In this document: piece by piece, positions 62,446 to 64,000 of the stretch
How positions within the stretch are numbered: the first letter of the stretch is position 1
Layout of the letters: the number at the start of each line of letters is the position of its first letter
Assembly: GCF_005116475.1 (NCBI RefSeq)
Contig: NZ_SWBO01000012.1
Location: forward strand, 1-64,000
Reading direction: 5' to 3'
Source: Pedobacter cryotolerans
Lineage (GTDB): Bacteria; Bacteroidota; Bacteroidia; Sphingobacteriales; Sphingobacteriaceae
DNA length: 64,000 bases
The notes under the pieces: model-generated
What the model saw: the letters and a program-made list of their open reading frames with translations, nothing else
Told to the model about the DNA's origin: nothing
The model's database searches: none
Made by a program: the position numbers and the translations under genes

Positions 62446-64000
62446 TCAACGATTTACTAAAGTGTCGATATCATTTTTAATGGTATCAGTTCTTTCAACT
62501 CCAGCAGAATCAATGGTTTTAATAATTTCCGTTTGTGCCCTTACTTCAATTACTTTATCTGCATTTGAGGCGCTGATGGCAATATATGGAGCGATAACCA
62601 ATGAAACGATCGACATTAATTTAATTAAAATGTTCATCGATGGACCCGAAGTATCTTTAAACGGATCTCCAACTGTATCACCTGTAACAGATGCCTTATG
62701 AGGCTCAGATTTTTTGAAATACATCTCGCCATTAATTTCCACTCCTTTTTCGAATGATTTTTTAGCATTATCCCAAGCGCCACCAGCGTTAGATTGGAAA
62801 ATACCCATCAATACACCAGAAACTGTTACTCCAGCTAATAAACCACCTAAAACTTCTGGTCCGAAGGTAAAACCAACAAGCACCGGAGTAATTAAAGCAA
62901 TCGCCCCTGGCAACATCATCTCTCTAATAGAAGCTTTGGTAGAAATGGCCACACATTTTTCGTATTCTGGTTTGGCTTTGTATTCCATAATTCCAGGTAT
63001 TTCACGAAACTGTCTACGTACCTCTTGTACCATATCCATTGCTGCTTTACCCACAGCTTGAATACACAGTGCAGAAAATACAAATGGGATCATTCCGCCA
63101 ACAAATAAGCCAGCCAAAACTGGGGCTTTATAAATGTCGATTGCTGTAATGCCTGCAATACCCACAAAAGCTGCAAACAAAGCCAATGAAGTTAAGGCGG
63201 CAGAAGCAATTGCAAACCCCTTACCAGTAGCAGCGGTAGTATTACCTACGGCATCTAAATTATCGGTACGCTCACGTACTTCTGGCGGTAATTGGCTCAT
63301 TTCGGCAATACCACCAGCATTATCCGCAATCGGACCAAAAGCATCAATTGCCAATTGCATAGCTGTTGTAGCCATCATTCCAGCTGCCGCGATGGCAACG
63401 CCGTATAATCCAGCAAAATAATAAGACGACATGATACCAGCCGCTAATACTAAAATCGGAATAACAGTAGATTTCATTCCTACAGATAAACCTGCAATAA
63501 TATTAGTAGCATGACCAGTTGAAGATTGTTGAATAATAGAATTTACAGGTGCTTTACCCATGGCAGTATAATATTCAGTTACGATACTCATTATAGTACC
63601 TACTACCAAACCTACCATTATCGCATAAAAAACATTCATACTGGTAAACTCGTAGCCACGTAAGCTTAATGTTGCTGGCAACATCCATTTTACAATAAAA
63701 AAAGATGCTACAGCTGTAATTACTATAGACGACCAGTTTCCTAAGTTCAACGCGTTTTGTACGTTAGATTTTTCATCCTTAATGGTTACAAACCAAGTAC
63801 CGATGATCGAGAAAATGATCCCTAAACCACAAATTACCATTGGCAATAGGATAGGAGACATTCCACCAAAATTATCAGTCTTAGCATCAATTTCTTGCCC
63901 TAAAACCATGGTAGCTAAAATGGTAGCTACATACGATCCAAATAAATCGGCACCCATACCCGCCACATCACCTACATTATCGCCTACGTTATCGGCAATG
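62446..64000 (-). CDS. hppA: Membrane-bound pyrophosphatase (K+-dependent type), 5' end outside window
   Basis: A partial protein of about 518 residues; the frame is open to the window end, and the first visible residues IADNVGDNVGDVAGMGADLF are the conserved catalytic segment, so the start lies upstream. Later motifs GNTTAATGKGFAIASAAL and AFGPIADNAGGIAEMS follow. The Ala in GNTTAATGKG, where K+-independent enzymes have Lys, indicates a K+-dependent pump, which in Bacteroidota usually moves Na+ out of the cell at the cost of pyrophosphate. About 15 membrane segments are expected for the whole protein. Confidence 0.93.
   Translation of the reverse strand, partial: IADNVGDNVGDVAGMGADLFGSYVATILATMVLGQEIDAKTDNFGGMSPILLPMVICGLGIIFSIIGTWFVTIKDEKSNVQNALNLGNWSSIVITAVASFFIVKWMLPATLSLRGYEFTSMNVFYAIMVGLVVGTIMSIVTEYYTAMGKAPVNSIIQQSSTGHATNIIAGLSVGMKSTVIPILVLAAGIMSSYYFAGLYGVAIAAAGMMATTAMQLAIDAFGPIADNAGGIAEMSQLPPEVRERTDNLDAVGNTTAATGKGFAIASAALTSLALFAAFVGIAGITAIDIYKAPVLAGLFVGGMIPFVFSALCIQAVGKAAMDMVQEVRRQFREIPGIMEYKAKPEYEKCVAISTKASIREMMLPGAIALITPVLVGFTFGPEVLGGLLAGVTVSGVLMGIFQSNAGGAWDNAKKSFEKGVEINGEMYFKKSEPHKASVTGDTVGDPFKDTSGPSMNILIKLMSIVSLVIAPYIAISASNADKVIEVRAQTEIIKTIDSAGVERTDTIKNDIDTLVNR

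Overview
The window is AT-rich chromosomal DNA of a Bacteroidota bacterium, most likely family Sphingobacteriaceae (Pedobacter-like). The indicators are TAnnTTTG -7 promoter boxes, a type IX secretion sorting domain (10142-10573) and a probable PorT protein, the order nadK - DUF6089 - uppS - bamA - two ompH - murI, a DNA polymerase III alpha subunit with a fused N-terminal exonuclease, a long PurF variant, and a probable K+-dependent Na+-type pyrophosphatase. These assignments rest on motifs and gene order read by eye; no database search was run.

Region 1 (1-5900) is accessory DNA. It opens with the 3' end of an IS21-type istB gene and the element's right end (to about 296), then a decayed small ORF. 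Next come three collinear genes: an OLD-type ATPase-TOPRIM nuclease (693-2351), a DUF4062 protein (2415-3377) and an HNH endonuclease (3392-4408). A short RadC/JAB protein typical of mobile DNA follows (4988-5443). The three-gene set resembles an anti-phage module but does not match a named system that I recognise, and it is the main candidate for an undescribed system.

Region 2 (5600-10600) is a sugar-metabolism locus. A tight minus-strand operon encodes phosphofructokinase, a BadF/NAGK-like sugar kinase and GAPDH, divergent from a NUDIX-fold regulator with a degenerate catalytic box. A palindrome with the core GTGTA-N5-TACAC (one half-site sometimes GTGTT) occurs between pfkA and the regulator, before a tiny secreted T9SS protein, before a sugar permease at 49.6 kb, and as an orphan at 5800-5818. 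The orphan site precedes a promoter-like sequence and, about 140 nt on, a strong terminator with no clear gene between, which suggests a small RNA. Together these predict a sugar-responsive regulon.

Region 3 (10.7-34.2 kb) is mostly housekeeping: bestrophin, a universal stress protein, a two-component system, an SRPBCC protein, an amidase, an aspartic protease, malate dehydrogenase, a lipocalin, a DJ-1/PfpI protein, dnaE, trxA, a PQQ-type sugar dehydrogenase, a DUF3667 protein, an amino acid permease, an M3 peptidase, a UbiA prenyltransferase and EngB. Intergenic spaces hold many imperfect palindromic repeats.

Region 4 (34.4-47.9 kb) is a long plus-strand run: ubiE, a probable porT, an SDR, a YqeY-like gene, a hydrolase, a CBS protein, nadK, a DUF6089 barrel, uppS, bamA, two skp/ompH genes, murI and purF. 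It links NAD(P), quinone, cell wall and outer membrane assembly.

Region 5 (48-64 kb) holds a lipoprotein, a LysE exporter, two FucP-like sugar permeases, a dCMP deaminase, a Phd/PIN toxin-antitoxin pair with a palindrome in its promoter, guaA with a probable near-leaderless promoter, a PBP1-like lipoprotein, an RsmB-type methyltransferase, a ParE-like toxin-antitoxin pair, MarC, a porin, a second amino acid permease and the 3' part of hppA, which runs off the window end. I saw no rRNA, tRNA or CRISPR array.
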